DNA of 34,877 bases from Geobacter sp. (GCA_025360785.1 JANYBN010000115.1:1-34877); one strand, 5' to 3'; positions 9,019 to 16,140 are shown, numbered from the stretch's first letter. Numbers and translations are program-made. The notes: a model not told the origin generated them from the letters alone.

Positions 9019-9125
9019 AGGCTTATGGCTGTTTGGAAACTGTTTTCAGATGGTATTTTTTACATTCTATGTTAATGTGAGCGACGAAGCTGGCTCTCTC
9101 ATTAAAGAATTACGTACAGGATCAC

Positions 9126-9848
9126 ATGGACTTCACCACTCTTTACAACACCCGAATCCAGACGACCTTTGACGGTGATCTGGCCACAATTTTTCAGACT
9201 TTTCTTGAAAAGCATACTACAAAAGATGGCTCAAAAGTAACACTGACCAACTATTACAACGGATTGCCTGTTACGTATCCAGCTACTATTCTTGGCGTCG
9301 AGCGCGGCAATCTTGATCTTGATGTCAATCCGCAGCAAGCGGTTGCAATAGCCGCTGATCGCTATACGCTGATTCGCAGCAAGCTTTTCCCTTTCCCCAT
9401 TATTGCTCATGTCCAATATGTCAATGTAAAGAAACATGTGGCATCACTCAACAAGCTTTGTTTTGTCGATGTGCTGGCTGAAAAGCGTGCGGCGGTAAGA
9501 TTGAATCTGGATCCACCGGTGGCGGCTACAATATTGTATGGGGCTCAGACAATTGCCGGTGACCTGGTGGATATTTCGACGCAGGGGCTGGCGATAATTG
9601 TTGACGATTTTGTAACGCTGGAAGTCGGGACAGACATGATGGTAAGATTTATGCTGCCCGATCCGGTATTGATGAAGCAGACCCTGCTCAAGGTGCCTGC
9701 AACACTGGTTGATGTTGTCGGAGACGCTTCACCGTACCGTTTCAGGTTCAAAATATCACCGGAGAAACATCATGAACAATTGATCTCACGCTACAGCTTT
9801 CAGCGCCAGGTAGAAATCATCCGGGGTCTGAAGGAAGTTGCTGATTGA
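9126..9848 (+). CDS. PilZ-domain c-di-GMP receptor (YcgR-like layout)
   Basis: This 240-residue protein has an N-terminal beta-rich region (about 1-115), as in YcgR-type flagellar brake proteins, and a C-terminal PilZ domain. The c-di-GMP-binding signatures are intact: RAAVR (121-125, RxxxR) and DISTQG (149-154, DxSxxG). It should bind c-di-GMP and act on motility or surface traits. An agga site lies just upstream of the ATG. The preceding 107-base gap makes its own promoter possible. A strong bidirectional terminator follows. Confidence 0.88.
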   Translation: MDFTTLYNTRIQTTFDGDLATIFQTFLEKHTTKDGSKVTLTNYYNGLPVTYPATILGVERGNLDLDVNPQQAVAIAADRYTLIRSKLFPFPIIAHVQYVNVKKHVASLNKLCFVDVLAEKRAAVRLNLDPPVAATILYGAQTIAGDLVDISTQGLAIIVDDFVTLEVGTDMMVRFMLPDPVLMKQTLLKVPATLVDVVGDASPYRFRFKISPEKHHEQLISRYSFQRQVEIIRGLKEVAD

Positions 9849-9867
9849 TGAAGTAAAATTCGAATTC

Positions 9868-9907
9868 AATAAAAAGGCCCCCCGGCAAATCGGGAGGCCT
9901 TTTTATT
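9868..9907. terminator. Bidirectional rho-independent terminator
   Basis: The arm aataaaaaggcccccc (9868-9883) pairs with gggaggcctttttatt (9892-9907) with one mismatch and an 8-base loop. A-run and T-run flanks make it work on both strands. It separates the convergent PilZ and M23 peptidase genes, and overlaps the last codons of the peptidase gene. Confidence 0.9.
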
Positions 9908-10724
9908 GAACGGTATTGACACTTTGTGGCGTAGAAAGCTTTCTGGAACGCTTTAATTCACTATAAACATTTACAGGGACCGGTTGGACATTCCTGACAT
10001 GAAGCGCACTGAAATGCAGGTGTGTCGGAGAGCGGCGTTTCGCGGCATTGAGACCGCTGCGGCCGATTGTTGCCAACAAATCTCCCGGTTTGACAATGGT
10101 GCCCAATTCTACAAACAATTCTTCGTTATGAGCATAGTAAACAAGCAGATCATTGACCGGATCATAGACCCAGATATATTTCCCGCCGCGCAGTCCGCTT
10201 CCCTTCTGCCACTCCTTTTCCAATGCCACCACAATCCCGCCGGTCATTGAGAGCACCTTGACCGCGCTGCCGCTACGGTCATCATGCAGGTCCTGATTCC
10301 TGTCGCGAATAAAAATGTCATAGGCGGGATGGCCGCCGTGACGGTTGCCGCTGAAGAAGTCGTACCCTTTGGGAATAAAACCGTGCTTTTTACCCTTGTC
10401 TATGGCGCCGGCATCGTAACCGGCCACCGGGAAGACCCACTGCGTTGGTGAATAGTCTCTGCCGCCTCGCTGGTAGTATTCAGAGCGAATCGCGGCCAGT
10501 TTCACCGGAAGTTGCTGGCGCGCGGCGGATTTTTCAATCCGGCCGTCACGGATCAGGCTGTTTAATTCATTGAAACCGAAACAGTGCGGGCTTGAAGGTG
10601 TTTTGCTGGAGGAAATGGCTGCTTCCGGTGTTGTGACGAGTTCGTTCAGGTCGGGTTCGGCGGCAGCAGCGGTAATTGCGGTGCACAAAAAGAGACAAAA
10701 TAATGCGGATATAATCGTTGTCAT
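9903..10724 (-). CDS. Exported M23-family (LytM-like) metallopeptidase
   Basis: This 273-residue protein has a signal peptide (about 1-22) and a C-terminal M23 peptidase domain (about 120-250). The zinc ligands are intact: His132 and Asp136 in GGHPAYD, and His235/His237 in HLHF. Members cut peptidoglycan cross-links or act in cell-wall remodelling in the periplasm. The gene follows cbiD by 48 bases on the same strand and may be read from the same promoter, though the functions are not obviously linked. Confidence 0.88.
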   Translation of the reverse strand: MTTIISALFCLFLCTAITAAAAEPDLNELVTTPEAAISSSKTPSSPHCFGFNELNSLIRDGRIEKSAARQQLPVKLAAIRSEYYQRGGRDYSPTQWVFPVAGYDAGAIDKGKKHGFIPKGYDFFSGNRHGGHPAYDIFIRDRNQDLHDDRSGSAVKVLSMTGGIVVALEKEWQKGSGLRGGKYIWVYDPVNDLLVYYAHNEELFVELGTIVKPGDLLATIGRSGLNAAKRRSPTHLHFSALHVRNVQPVPVNVYSELKRSRKLSTPQSVNTVQ

Positions 10725-10772
10725 GTGTTTCCTGGTCAGTAGTAGCTAACTAAATCTAATTATATGAGATGT

Positions 10773-11843
10773 CTATATCACGACGGTTCCGTCGTATCCG
10801 CACAGCAGAGGCTGTGCCTGTATCCCCGGAGCATGAACGGCGGATATCTGTCTGGCCCGACCGGCGACCAGCTCCATTAGCGCTTTGTCAAAGCCGGTTG
10901 CCACGGCAATTTCACGGGCGGTATTGGCTTGCGAAATGATTGCCAGAATTTCCGGAGAGGTGTGTGCCGCCTCCGCCCACTCCCGTAAAACGGAAAGGTC
11001 CAGTTCTGAAGCAGCTGCGTGGGTGTTTTTATAGCCGCAGGCAATTTTAAGCAACTTGGCAAACTGGCAGGAGATGATCGGCTCCATGAAACCACGTTTG
11101 GCACATGCCTGAAGCGCATACGCGACATGGTCTCCCATCATGATGCAGGCTTCTTCCGGCAGATGAGGAAGATGCTGCTGCGCCGCCATTTCACTGCTCC
11201 GACCTGTGGAGAGGACAACCGTTTTGCAGCCGCAAGCCTTAGCCACATCCAGAGCCGCATCGATGGTGTCGGTCCAGGCCTTTGCTGAAATGGGGCGCAC
11301 AATGCCGGTCGTTCCGAGAATCGAAAGGCCGCCGATGATGCCCAGGCGGGCGTTGAGGGTCTTTTTTGCGCGTTCTTCGCCGTCGGGAATTGAAATTTTG
11401 ATTATGAAATTTGAAGTATGAGTTATGGATTCAGGCAAAACGCTTTCAACTGCTTGTTCAATCATCCGGCGCGGCACCGGGTTGATGGCCCATTCGCCCG
11501 GCGAAACGGCCAGCCCCGGTTTGGTAACCCTGCCGATGCCGGTCCCGCCCTCGATTAGAACTCTCCCCTGAGCGGAATCGCAGGGAACCGATTCCACCCG
11601 TGCATGTACTTCAGCCCCGTTCGTTATATCCGGATCGTCGCCGGCATCCTTGATCACGAAGCAGCCCGCTTCGCGCGCATCGAACGACTGGCCGTCAAGC
11701 CGGAAGGTTGCACTCTCCCCGGTCGGGAGGACAATGCTGACCTCGGAAACCGGCGCCTGATTAATAAACATCAGCGCCGCTCCCCTGGCTGCGGCGGCGG
11801 CGCAGGCGCCGGTGGTATATCCTGAGCGTAGCAAGCGTTTCAT
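10773..11843 (-). CDS. cbiD: Cobalt-precorrin-5B (C1)-methyltransferase
   Basis: This 356-residue enzyme of anaerobic cobalamin synthesis methylates C1 of the cobalt-corrin intermediate, using S-adenosylmethionine. The family N-terminus LRSGYTTGACAAAAA starts three residues after the chosen Met, and further blocks such as GGTGIGRVTKPGL and GGLSILGTTGIV are present. The frame is open to 11918, but the ATG at 11843 has a GGAAG ribosome site and matches the family start. A small perfect hairpin sits just upstream (11857-11870). Other cobalamin genes in the window (cbiC, cbiX) lie in a different transcript. Confidence 0.93.
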   Translation of the reverse strand: MKRLLRSGYTTGACAAAAARGAALMFINQAPVSEVSIVLPTGESATFRLDGQSFDAREAGCFVIKDAGDDPDITNGAEVHARVESVPCDSAQGRVLIEGGTGIGRVTKPGLAVSPGEWAINPVPRRMIEQAVESVLPESITHTSNFIIKISIPDGEERAKKTLNARLGIIGGLSILGTTGIVRPISAKAWTDTIDAALDVAKACGCKTVVLSTGRSSEMAAQQHLPHLPEEACIMMGDHVAYALQACAKRGFMEPIISCQFAKLLKIACGYKNTHAAASELDLSVLREWAEAAHTSPEILAIISQANTAREIAVATGFDKALMELVAGRARQISAVHAPGIQAQPLLCGYDGTVVI

Positions 11844-11856
11844 GGTTCTGCTTCCC

Positions 11857-11870
11857 GCGGCTTTAGCCGC
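11857..11870 (-). promoter_or_regulatory. Short hairpin directly upstream of the cbiD ribosome site
   Basis: The sequence gcggctttagccgc folds into a perfect GC-rich stem of five to six pairs, ending about two bases before the GGAAG site of cbiD. It could influence ribosome access. It is far too small to be a cobalamin riboswitch, and no B12-box sequence was noticed nearby. Confidence 0.3.
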
Positions 11871-11951
11871 ATCGATTGGTATGGCTATTATTGTATCATT
11901 TATTGTCCGGCAGATCATGCTTTTTTGGCGGGGCCATCCAGTACAGTACGG

Positions 11952-12068
11952 TCACTTCTGGAACCTCAGGGCGGCACGTGTCCGTGCCGTGGCGATCTCC
12001 GCCGCACGGATCTCCTCTTTCGTCACCGGCGGTTCAAAGTTGAAGATGGGCCCGATGTTTCTGCACAT
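11952..12068 (-). pseudogene. DUF2277-derived mini gene with apparent internal deletion
   Basis: On the minus strand an ATG at 12068 with an AGGT site eight bases upstream opens a 38-codon frame. It begins MCRNI, then FNFEPP, then EEIRAA: the diagnostic N-terminus of DUF2277 proteins, which are normally about 85-90 residues. It then goes directly to a basic TARTRAALRFQK-type tail like the family C-terminus. The middle of the protein appears missing while frame is kept. It may be a non-functional relic or a tiny expressed protein. It lies between the fic gene and cbiD on the same strand. Confidence 0.6.
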
Positions 12069-12183
12069 AAGCGTTACCTCGCAGTATTAGTAGTGCGTCA
12101 GCGGAATTATTGCTCTGGAATCAAGTATGGTTCCCTGCCGCATCATCCTCGAAGGTAATTATCGGGTCTATTCCCGGAACTGG

Positions 12184-13398
12184 CTAATCAAGGCCGGCCT
12201 CAACCCCCTCAGGATAAAGGCGAGGAAAATAATACCCCACCAACGATGCAGGAAAACCGAGCATTACAGGTCCCTTTTCCGAATCAGAAACTAAATAGTT
12301 TTTTTCCAATAAACGACTGACGACCCTACGCGCCGAACGTTCGGGCATTCCGATGATATTCGGGATTTCTCCACGAGGTATTTCACCACGTAAAAATACA
12401 TCTCTCAGTAAATGACCCGCTTCAGGTTTCAATTCACCAAAAGAAACTTGACGATCAACCACAGCTTGTATTCTTTTCTGCATTCCATCCAAATCCAAGA
12501 GGCCTGACATAAAGTCAATTTGGTCAATAGCAGTTTTAAGGAAAAACCTGCAAAACCCAAACAGTCCAGCTTGGGTCAGATTTCCCCGGCCATCCAGATC
12601 TCCTCTGCGAGGTTGGTCAGCCCCTGCCAAGGAAGCAAGATACTCTTCTCTGCTTCTTGCGAAACCTCGGGAAACAGTCCACAGTCCGTGGCCATCTATT
12701 TTTGCCTTTTTCAGGTAGGCATGAGTCATAAGACGTGTAACTCGCCCATTGCCATCCAGAAAAGGATGAATCCATGCAAGACGGTGATGAGACGCCGCCG
12801 CCGCGATAACTTGGCTTAAACCCTTTAGCTTTTGAGGGTCGTAGGCTTCTTCGAATCTTTTCATGAAAGTGCAGAGGAACTCTGATTTAGGCGGCAAATG
12901 CCTCCCAACCTCAACCTCTAATTTCCTCGTTTTACCAGCGATCACCGTCTCAGTTTTTCCATCTGCACGCTGTACGACAAGATACTCCTCGGGCATTCGC
13001 TCATAAAATTCCTTATGTACCCAGCACAAAAAGCTCTTGCTTGTTATGACTGTCCCCGGAGTATCCTCGATCTGGGCCTCGATACGTTTCTGTACTTCTA
13101 TATGCGCTTTGCTTTCCAATTGTTTTGCTCTTTTAGCAGGATCTTTGGAAAAGTCTTCTCGCATTGCTCGATCAATGTCTACAGGATGGGTGTTGTGCCC
13201 TTCTATTAAATTTGAATAGTAGCTGTTCATTTTTCTTACTAATTCCACGATTCCTCTACGTGTAACCGGATGAAGAGCGGCACTGATGCCGGCAGATTTA
13301 CGAATCACCTCAATCGCCAGATCGTCGAGTTCTCCCGCAGAATCAGTAGGCATCATTGGTTCCATTTCCGAAATCTTTGTATAAAAACCATCTTTCAT
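12184..13398 (-). CDS. Fic-family AMP-transferase, autoinhibited, with C-terminal winged helix
   Basis: This 404-residue protein carries the Fic active-site motif HPFLDGNGR (211-219), whose His is the catalytic base for transferring AMP from ATP to a target hydroxyl. An N-terminal inhibitory helix motif SNLIEG (62-67) matches (S/T)xxxE(G/N), so it is a class II, self-inhibited Fic protein. The C-terminus (about 335-390, with IPNIIGMPERSARRVVSRLL) looks like a winged helix that could bind DNA. A GGAG site lies eight bases before the ATG. The upstream 290 bases carry six GGCC-centred repeats, which may be its operator. Context is an accessory region with toxin-antitoxin genes. Confidence 0.92.
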   Translation of the reverse strand: MKDGFYTKISEMEPMMPTDSAGELDDLAIEVIRKSAGISAALHPVTRRGIVELVRKMNSYYSNLIEGHNTHPVDIDRAMREDFSKDPAKRAKQLESKAHIEVQKRIEAQIEDTPGTVITSKSFLCWVHKEFYERMPEEYLVVQRADGKTETVIAGKTRKLEVEVGRHLPPKSEFLCTFMKRFEEAYDPQKLKGLSQVIAAAASHHRLAWIHPFLDGNGRVTRLMTHAYLKKAKIDGHGLWTVSRGFARSREEYLASLAGADQPRRGDLDGRGNLTQAGLFGFCRFFLKTAIDQIDFMSGLLDLDGMQKRIQAVVDRQVSFGELKPEAGHLLRDVFLRGEIPRGEIPNIIGMPERSARRVVSRLLEKNYLVSDSEKGPVMLGFPASLVGYYFPRLYPEGVEAGLD

Positions 13399-13425
13399 GT
13401 TGATGCTCCAGACATATGCCGGTAT

Positions 13426-13693
13426 TTTGGCCGATATTAAATACCGTAGCTTTAATTAATTATGAGTCCAATTTTGCACATGATTTATTAGTTGTGTTGA
13501 AAATTTGGCCGGTTATATGAAGATCTTTGAAAACAAAAAAACCAAGTGTAAGCTGGATATTGCAATTAATTGCACATAAATATATCTAAAGTTTTGGCCG
13601 ATGTTTTGGCCGGTGTCTTTGTACCGCATACCACCAAAGAAATAAACAAGTTTTTCGCTTTTTTAATTTTAATGGCCGATGTTTTGGCCGATC
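13426..13693. promoter_or_regulatory. Six GGCC-centred repeats (TTTTGGCCGATnTT) upstream of fic
   Basis: GGCC cores lie at 13429, 13507, 13596, 13608, 13674 and 13686, each in the context ttttggccgatntt or a one- to three-base variant. Two tandem pairs have 12-base spacing, and the interval 78 bases recurs (13429-13507, 13596-13674, 13608-13686). Copies 1 and 2 are out of codon phase with copies 3-6, so a protein repeat is unlikely. The first copy is inside an inverted repeat cggtattt/aaataccg (13420-13446) just upstream of the fic ribosome site. The perfect palindrome TGCAATTAATTGCA is at 13561-13574. Together these look like regulatory DNA for fic. The 609-base stretch 13399-14007 otherwise holds only the transposase relic and hairpin listed separately. 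Confidence 0.6.
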
Positions 13694-13710
13694 TTTCGGA
13701 AACTAAAACA

Positions 13711-13735
13711 ACAAAGGACCAATCAGGTCCTTTGT
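13711..13735. repeat. Perfect 10-bp hairpin beside the transposase relic
   Basis: The arm acaaaggacc (13711-13720) pairs exactly with ggtcctttgt (13726-13735) around the loop aatca. On the minus strand it is followed by a U-rich stretch, so it could terminate transcription coming from the XRE gene. Because it lies 25 bases past the end of a REP-associated transposase relic, it could instead be a REP-type palindrome. A GTAG-type tetranucleotide was not found. Confidence 0.55.
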
Positions 13736-13760
13736 CTCAGCATGATACCCTGCTGATTAT

Positions 13761-13919
13761 TCATGCTCCTTTACGACCTCCTTGCCACCCGCGGGCTCGT
13801 ACGGTCGATTCCAGTCCAATTCTCTCACACAATTCGTCTTTCCAATCTGCGTTGCCAAAGGGCGTTTGCCGGTTCACGCTGTTTCTTAGCTTTTCTATCT
13901 CTGCGTTAGCGGAGACCCG
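13761..13919 (-). pseudogene. C-terminal relic of a REP-associated tyrosine (Y1) transposase
   Basis: Reading the minus strand, an open stretch ending at a stop codon at 13761 encodes the typical C-terminal end of REP-associated (RAYT, IS200-like) transposases. The pattern is an acidic AEIEKLRNSVNR block, then TPFGNADW, then a GLESTVRARG tail. The HUH and catalytic tyrosine part is gone; similarity fades near 13919. It is thus a decayed remnant of about 50 codons. Next to it lies the perfect hairpin at 13711-13735. It shows that this spot has received mobile DNA. Confidence 0.7.
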
Positions 13920-14007
13920 TGGAGCCGAGTGTTGGGTAAAAAAACAAGGGGCGTGTCCAGAGCGAAATATTTTCAGCTTAGACGCGACCCTTGATGTGTC
14001 TACTTGT

Positions 14008-14244
14008 TTACGCTGCCAACTCTTGCAAAACTTCCGGATGCCGCGCAGCCACTTTCAATAAGGTAGCTGCTGCCACAGATGGCATTTTTCGCCCTTGCTC
14101 CCATTCTTGAAGAGTGCGCACTGAGACGCCCAGACGTCTGGCAAATGGTACTTGAGACAAGCCAGTCGCTGCTCTTGCTGCTGCAACTTGAGCTTTTTCA
14201 GCTGGGATGATTTTATCTTTTTCAATTGTTCCATCACGTCTCAA
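14008..14244 (-). CDS. XRE-family helix-turn-helix regulator (HigA/NadS-like antitoxin type)
   Basis: This 78-residue protein has a compact XRE domain (about 22-75). ARAATGLSQVPFARRLGVS is the first half of the helix-turn-helix, and VRTLQEWEQGRKMPS is the recognition part typical of HigA/NadS-like antitoxins. The start is a TTG at 14244 overlapping the stop of a 26-codon frame by four bases. The same frame is open upstream (reading EFDGSIRRVLL) to a stop at 14278-14280. An ATG at 14281 would join this frame if one base of the GGGG run (14274-14277) were missing. The 5' end may therefore be broken. No toxin partner was recognised beside it. Confidence 0.8.
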   Translation of the reverse strand: MRRDGTIEKDKIIPAEKAQVAAARAATGLSQVPFARRLGVSVRTLQEWEQGRKMPSVAAATLLKVAARHPEVLQELAA

Positions 14245-14321
14245 AAGTACTCGACGAATTGATCCGTCGAATTCCCCTCATTATCCTCTTCGTTCAACAG
14301 TTGAGAGCACAGCGGGTTCAC
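14241..14321 (-). other. Short upstream frame overlapping the XRE start (26 codons, uncertain)
   Basis: A GTG-initiated frame of 26 codons ends in TGA, sharing four bases with the TTG start of the XRE gene. Its product is acidic and asparagine-rich (LLNEEDNEGNST) and resembles no toxin that I recognise. There is no good ribosome site. It may be chance or the remnant of an upstream gene. The base-paired cagcgg/ccgctg stem at 14311-14326 overlaps its start. Confidence 0.25.
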
Positions 14322-14416
14322 CGCTGTTGCGCTTTGTTGGGGATTTTTGTCGTAATTCTGGCTAGTTGAAAATCAGCAATATTCCACCAGGATTCATTCC
14401 TTGAATTTTCTATCAA

Positions 14417-14438
14417 TATGTACTATGTTATGTACATA
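14417..14438 (+). promoter_or_regulatory. YefM-type operator (TGTACA palindrome)
   Basis: The inverted repeat tatgtac (14417-14423) / gtacata (14432-14438) contains a complete TGTACA core at 14432-14437 or adjoining bases, and a half-copy atgtac upstream. The E. coli yefM-yoeB operator is known to be built from TGTACA-cored palindromes. It lies 22 bases before the yefM-like start, fitting autorepression by the antitoxin and toxin complex. Confidence 0.65.
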
Positions 14439-14459
14439 ATTGGCAAGGAGGTGCTATCA

Positions 14460-14711
14460 ATGAATGCCCTAACCTATACTTATACGCGCCAGCATTTGGC
14501 AGACGTCATGCGATCAGTTAACGAAGACCACGTTCCCGTGGTGGTGACTAGCCAGCGTGGTAAACCCGTTGTCATCCTTTCTCTCGACGATTTCCATGCA
14601 TTTGAAGAAACCGCATATCTGCTCCGGAATCCTCAAGGGGCTAAGCGACTGCTTGAATCAGTCGAGGAACTGCGTGCGGGCGGCGGCCAGATCAGAGACT
14701 TGACGGAATGA
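14460..14711 (+). CDS. yefM: YefM/Phd-family antitoxin
   Basis: This 83-residue protein has the Phd/YefM N-terminal DNA-binding fold (TYTRQHLADVMRSVNEDHVPVVVT, shown in part: residues about 4-30). The family stretch GKPVVILSLDDFHAFEETAYLL follows (about 33-55). The C-terminal tail (about 60-83) would wrap the toxin. It neutralises the adjacent YoeB-like RNase and represses the operon. The ATG at 14460 is chosen because of the ideal aaggaggt site seven bases upstream; the frame is open from 14418. The toxin start overlaps its stop (ATGA). Confidence 0.92.
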   Translation: MNALTYTYTRQHLADVMRSVNEDHVPVVVTSQRGKPVVILSLDDFHAFEETAYLLRNPQGAKRLLESVEELRAGGGQIRDLTE

Positions 14712-14962
14712 TGATCAAATTCTCAACCGCAGCATGGGAAGACTACCTCTGCTGGCAGATGACCGACAAGGCGATGCTCAAACGCATCAATCAGCTTATT
14801 CGGGATATTCAGCGAGAACCTTTTGCCGGTATAGGCAAGCCAGAGCCGCTCAAGCATCAACTGGCTGGTTTCTGGTCTCGCAGAATAGACAGTTGCCACC
14901 GTTTGGTATATTCAGTCGAAGGTGATACTCTCCTGATTGCGCAATGTCGCGATCATTATTGA
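14708..14962 (+). CDS. yoeB: YoeB/Txe-family mRNA interferase toxin
   Basis: This 84-residue toxin of the RelE superfamily cuts mRNA on the ribosome. The family blocks AWEDYLCWQ, GKPEPLKHQL and GFWSRRID are present, and the catalytic residues fall at Glu46, Arg65, His83 and Tyr84, as in E. coli YoeB. All key residues are intact, so it is probably active. The start ATG at 14708 overlaps the antitoxin stop by four bases; a second ATG at 14711 is an equally possible start. Confidence 0.93.
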   Translation: MMIKFSTAAWEDYLCWQMTDKAMLKRINQLIRDIQREPFAGIGKPEPLKHQLAGFWSRRIDSCHRLVYSVEGDTLLIAQCRDHY

Positions 14963-14983
14963 AATGGATTCCTTGAAATCTAC

Positions 14984-15016
14984 AAAAAAAACGGACGGGG
15001 AAATCTCCCTGTCCGT
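14984..15016 (-). terminator. Rho-independent terminator for the minus-strand operon
   Basis: The arms acggacgggga (14991-15001) and tccctgtccgt (15006-15016) form an 11-bp stem with one G-U-type mismatch and a four-base loop. On the minus strand it is followed by seven Us (14990-14984), so it terminates transcription that ran through the AEC transporter gene. On the plus strand it lies 28 bases after the toxin gene but lacks a clear U-tract. Confidence 0.75.
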
Positions 15017-15048
15017 TCAAATATTCAACCTACAAAAAGCAGTTCATT

Positions 15049-15175
15049 ACCGCAAAATCGCAAAGTTCGCCAAGAAATCAAGCCGTTAATAAAAGTTCTG
15101 CATTCACCTTTTTGGTAAATCAGGTTTTTACCATTATTTTATCGTTTTTCTTTGCGTTCTTACCATCTTTGCGGT
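15049..15175. repeat. Inverted-repeat element, copy 2
   Basis: The left arm accgcaaaatcgcaaag (15049-15065) and the right arm, ctttgcgttct then ctttgcggt (15150-15175), are diverged versions of the arms at 146-162 and 234-250. The interior is AT-rich and differs from copy 1. It lies in the 266-base gap between the toxin gene and the AEC transporter gene, inside the transcribed 3' region of the large minus-strand operon. Confidence 0.6.
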
Positions 15176-15228
15176 TCATCTGCCGTTTTTTGGTTTCTTG
15201 TTTGGTATTACCGATAGTCCCCGCCTGA

Positions 15229-16134
15229 TCAAACCCCTATCATCAGCAAATGCCAGACATGCAGCGTGACAAACGACAGCGGGATGCCGATTCCGACCAG
15301 CATGCCGACCAGCTGGGGACGGAGATCGTGGTCGATGGCTATGATCCCGGCGGTGATCATCGGGGCCATGGCCGCTTCAAAAATCGTCACCTGGATCACC
15401 GGCCCGGTCGCACCGATAATGACACTATATAAAAGGAAAATGAGCGCCGGGCCGAGCAGAAGCTTGTAGAACAAACCGGCCGCCAGCGGCTTGATCTCCT
15501 GCCGTATGCCGCCGAAGTGGAGCTGGAAACCGACCGATACCAGCGCCAGCGGCGTCAGGGTGCTGCCGAGCTTCTGCAGGATTTGGGTGCTCCACTCCGG
15601 AAAGGTGACCGGACGGAGCAGCAGCGCCAGGACAAGAGCCTGAAAGGGGGGGAAGAGCAGGACCTTGCGCGCCATCTGGCGCGGCGTAACGTTTCCCGAC
15701 GAATAGAACGCCGCCGCAAAGATGCCGAGGGTCGAGAGCACCATGAAGGAACCGAGCTGGTCGGCGATGATGCCGATGCCGAGGAACTCCTTGCCGTAAT
15801 ACGCCTCGATCATCGGCAGACCGACGAAGGAGGTGTTGCCCAGTCCCGCCACCAGGATCAGGGCGCCGGTCGTCTGCCGGTCAAGCTTGCACCGCTTTCC
15901 TGCCGCGCCGAAGATCAGCCAGGCGCAGCCGAACAGCAGCCAGGCCATGAGCGCCGTGAGCAGCAGCGATGCATCGATCTTCAGGTTGTGAATATGCAGG
16001 ATCGCCAGAGCAGGCAGCGAGATGTGGATGATGAAACCGTTCAGTGCGGCAGGAGTAGCGGCGGGGAACCGCCCGGTTCTTTTGAGGACGATCCCCGCCA
16101 GGAGACAGACCGCCAGTAAGATGATGTTGGCCAT
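15229..16134 (-). CDS. AEC-family (auxin efflux carrier-like) transporter
   Basis: This 301-residue inner-membrane protein has about ten hydrophobic segments in two five-helix halves, separated by a more polar stretch near residue 150. The motif GNTSFVGLPMIEAYYG (about 98-113) is typical of bacterial AEC permeases, several of which carry malate or other organic acids. The substrate cannot be read from sequence. It is the last gene of the long minus-strand run, six bases after cbiC. Confidence 0.88.
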   Translation of the reverse strand: MANIILLAVCLLAGIVLKRTGRFPAATPAALNGFIIHISLPALAILHIHNLKIDASLLLTALMAWLLFGCAWLIFGAAGKRCKLDRQTTGALILVAGLGNTSFVGLPMIEAYYGKEFLGIGIIADQLGSFMVLSTLGIFAAAFYSSGNVTPRQMARKVLLFPPFQALVLALLLRPVTFPEWSTQILQKLGSTLTPLALVSVGFQLHFGGIRQEIKPLAAGLFYKLLLGPALIFLLYSVIIGATGPVIQVTIFEAAMAPMITAGIIAIDHDLRPQLVGMLVGIGIPLSFVTLHVWHLLMIGV

Positions 16135-16140
16135 TTAATG

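Noticed and set aside
11844-12068. Cobalamin riboswitch upstream of cbiD
   Set aside because: The gap before cbiD holds only a 14-base hairpin and a gene relic; no B12-box or multi-stem layout was found.
13399-14007. CRISPR array suggested by the repeated GGCC boxes
   Set aside because: The repeats are about 14 bases and irregularly spaced (12, 66, 78, 89), without unit-length spacers or cas genes.
13570-14061. Plus-strand frame of 163 codons with a VLADVLA-type repeat
   Set aside because: Its repeat comes from the GGCC-box DNA repeats, its middle is antisense to the transposase relic, and it has no ribosome site or recognisable domain.
15517-16119. Plus-strand frame of 200 codons rich in Arg, Gln and Asp
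   Set aside because: It is the antisense shadow of the AEC transporter; the extreme composition is typical of frames opposite membrane proteins.
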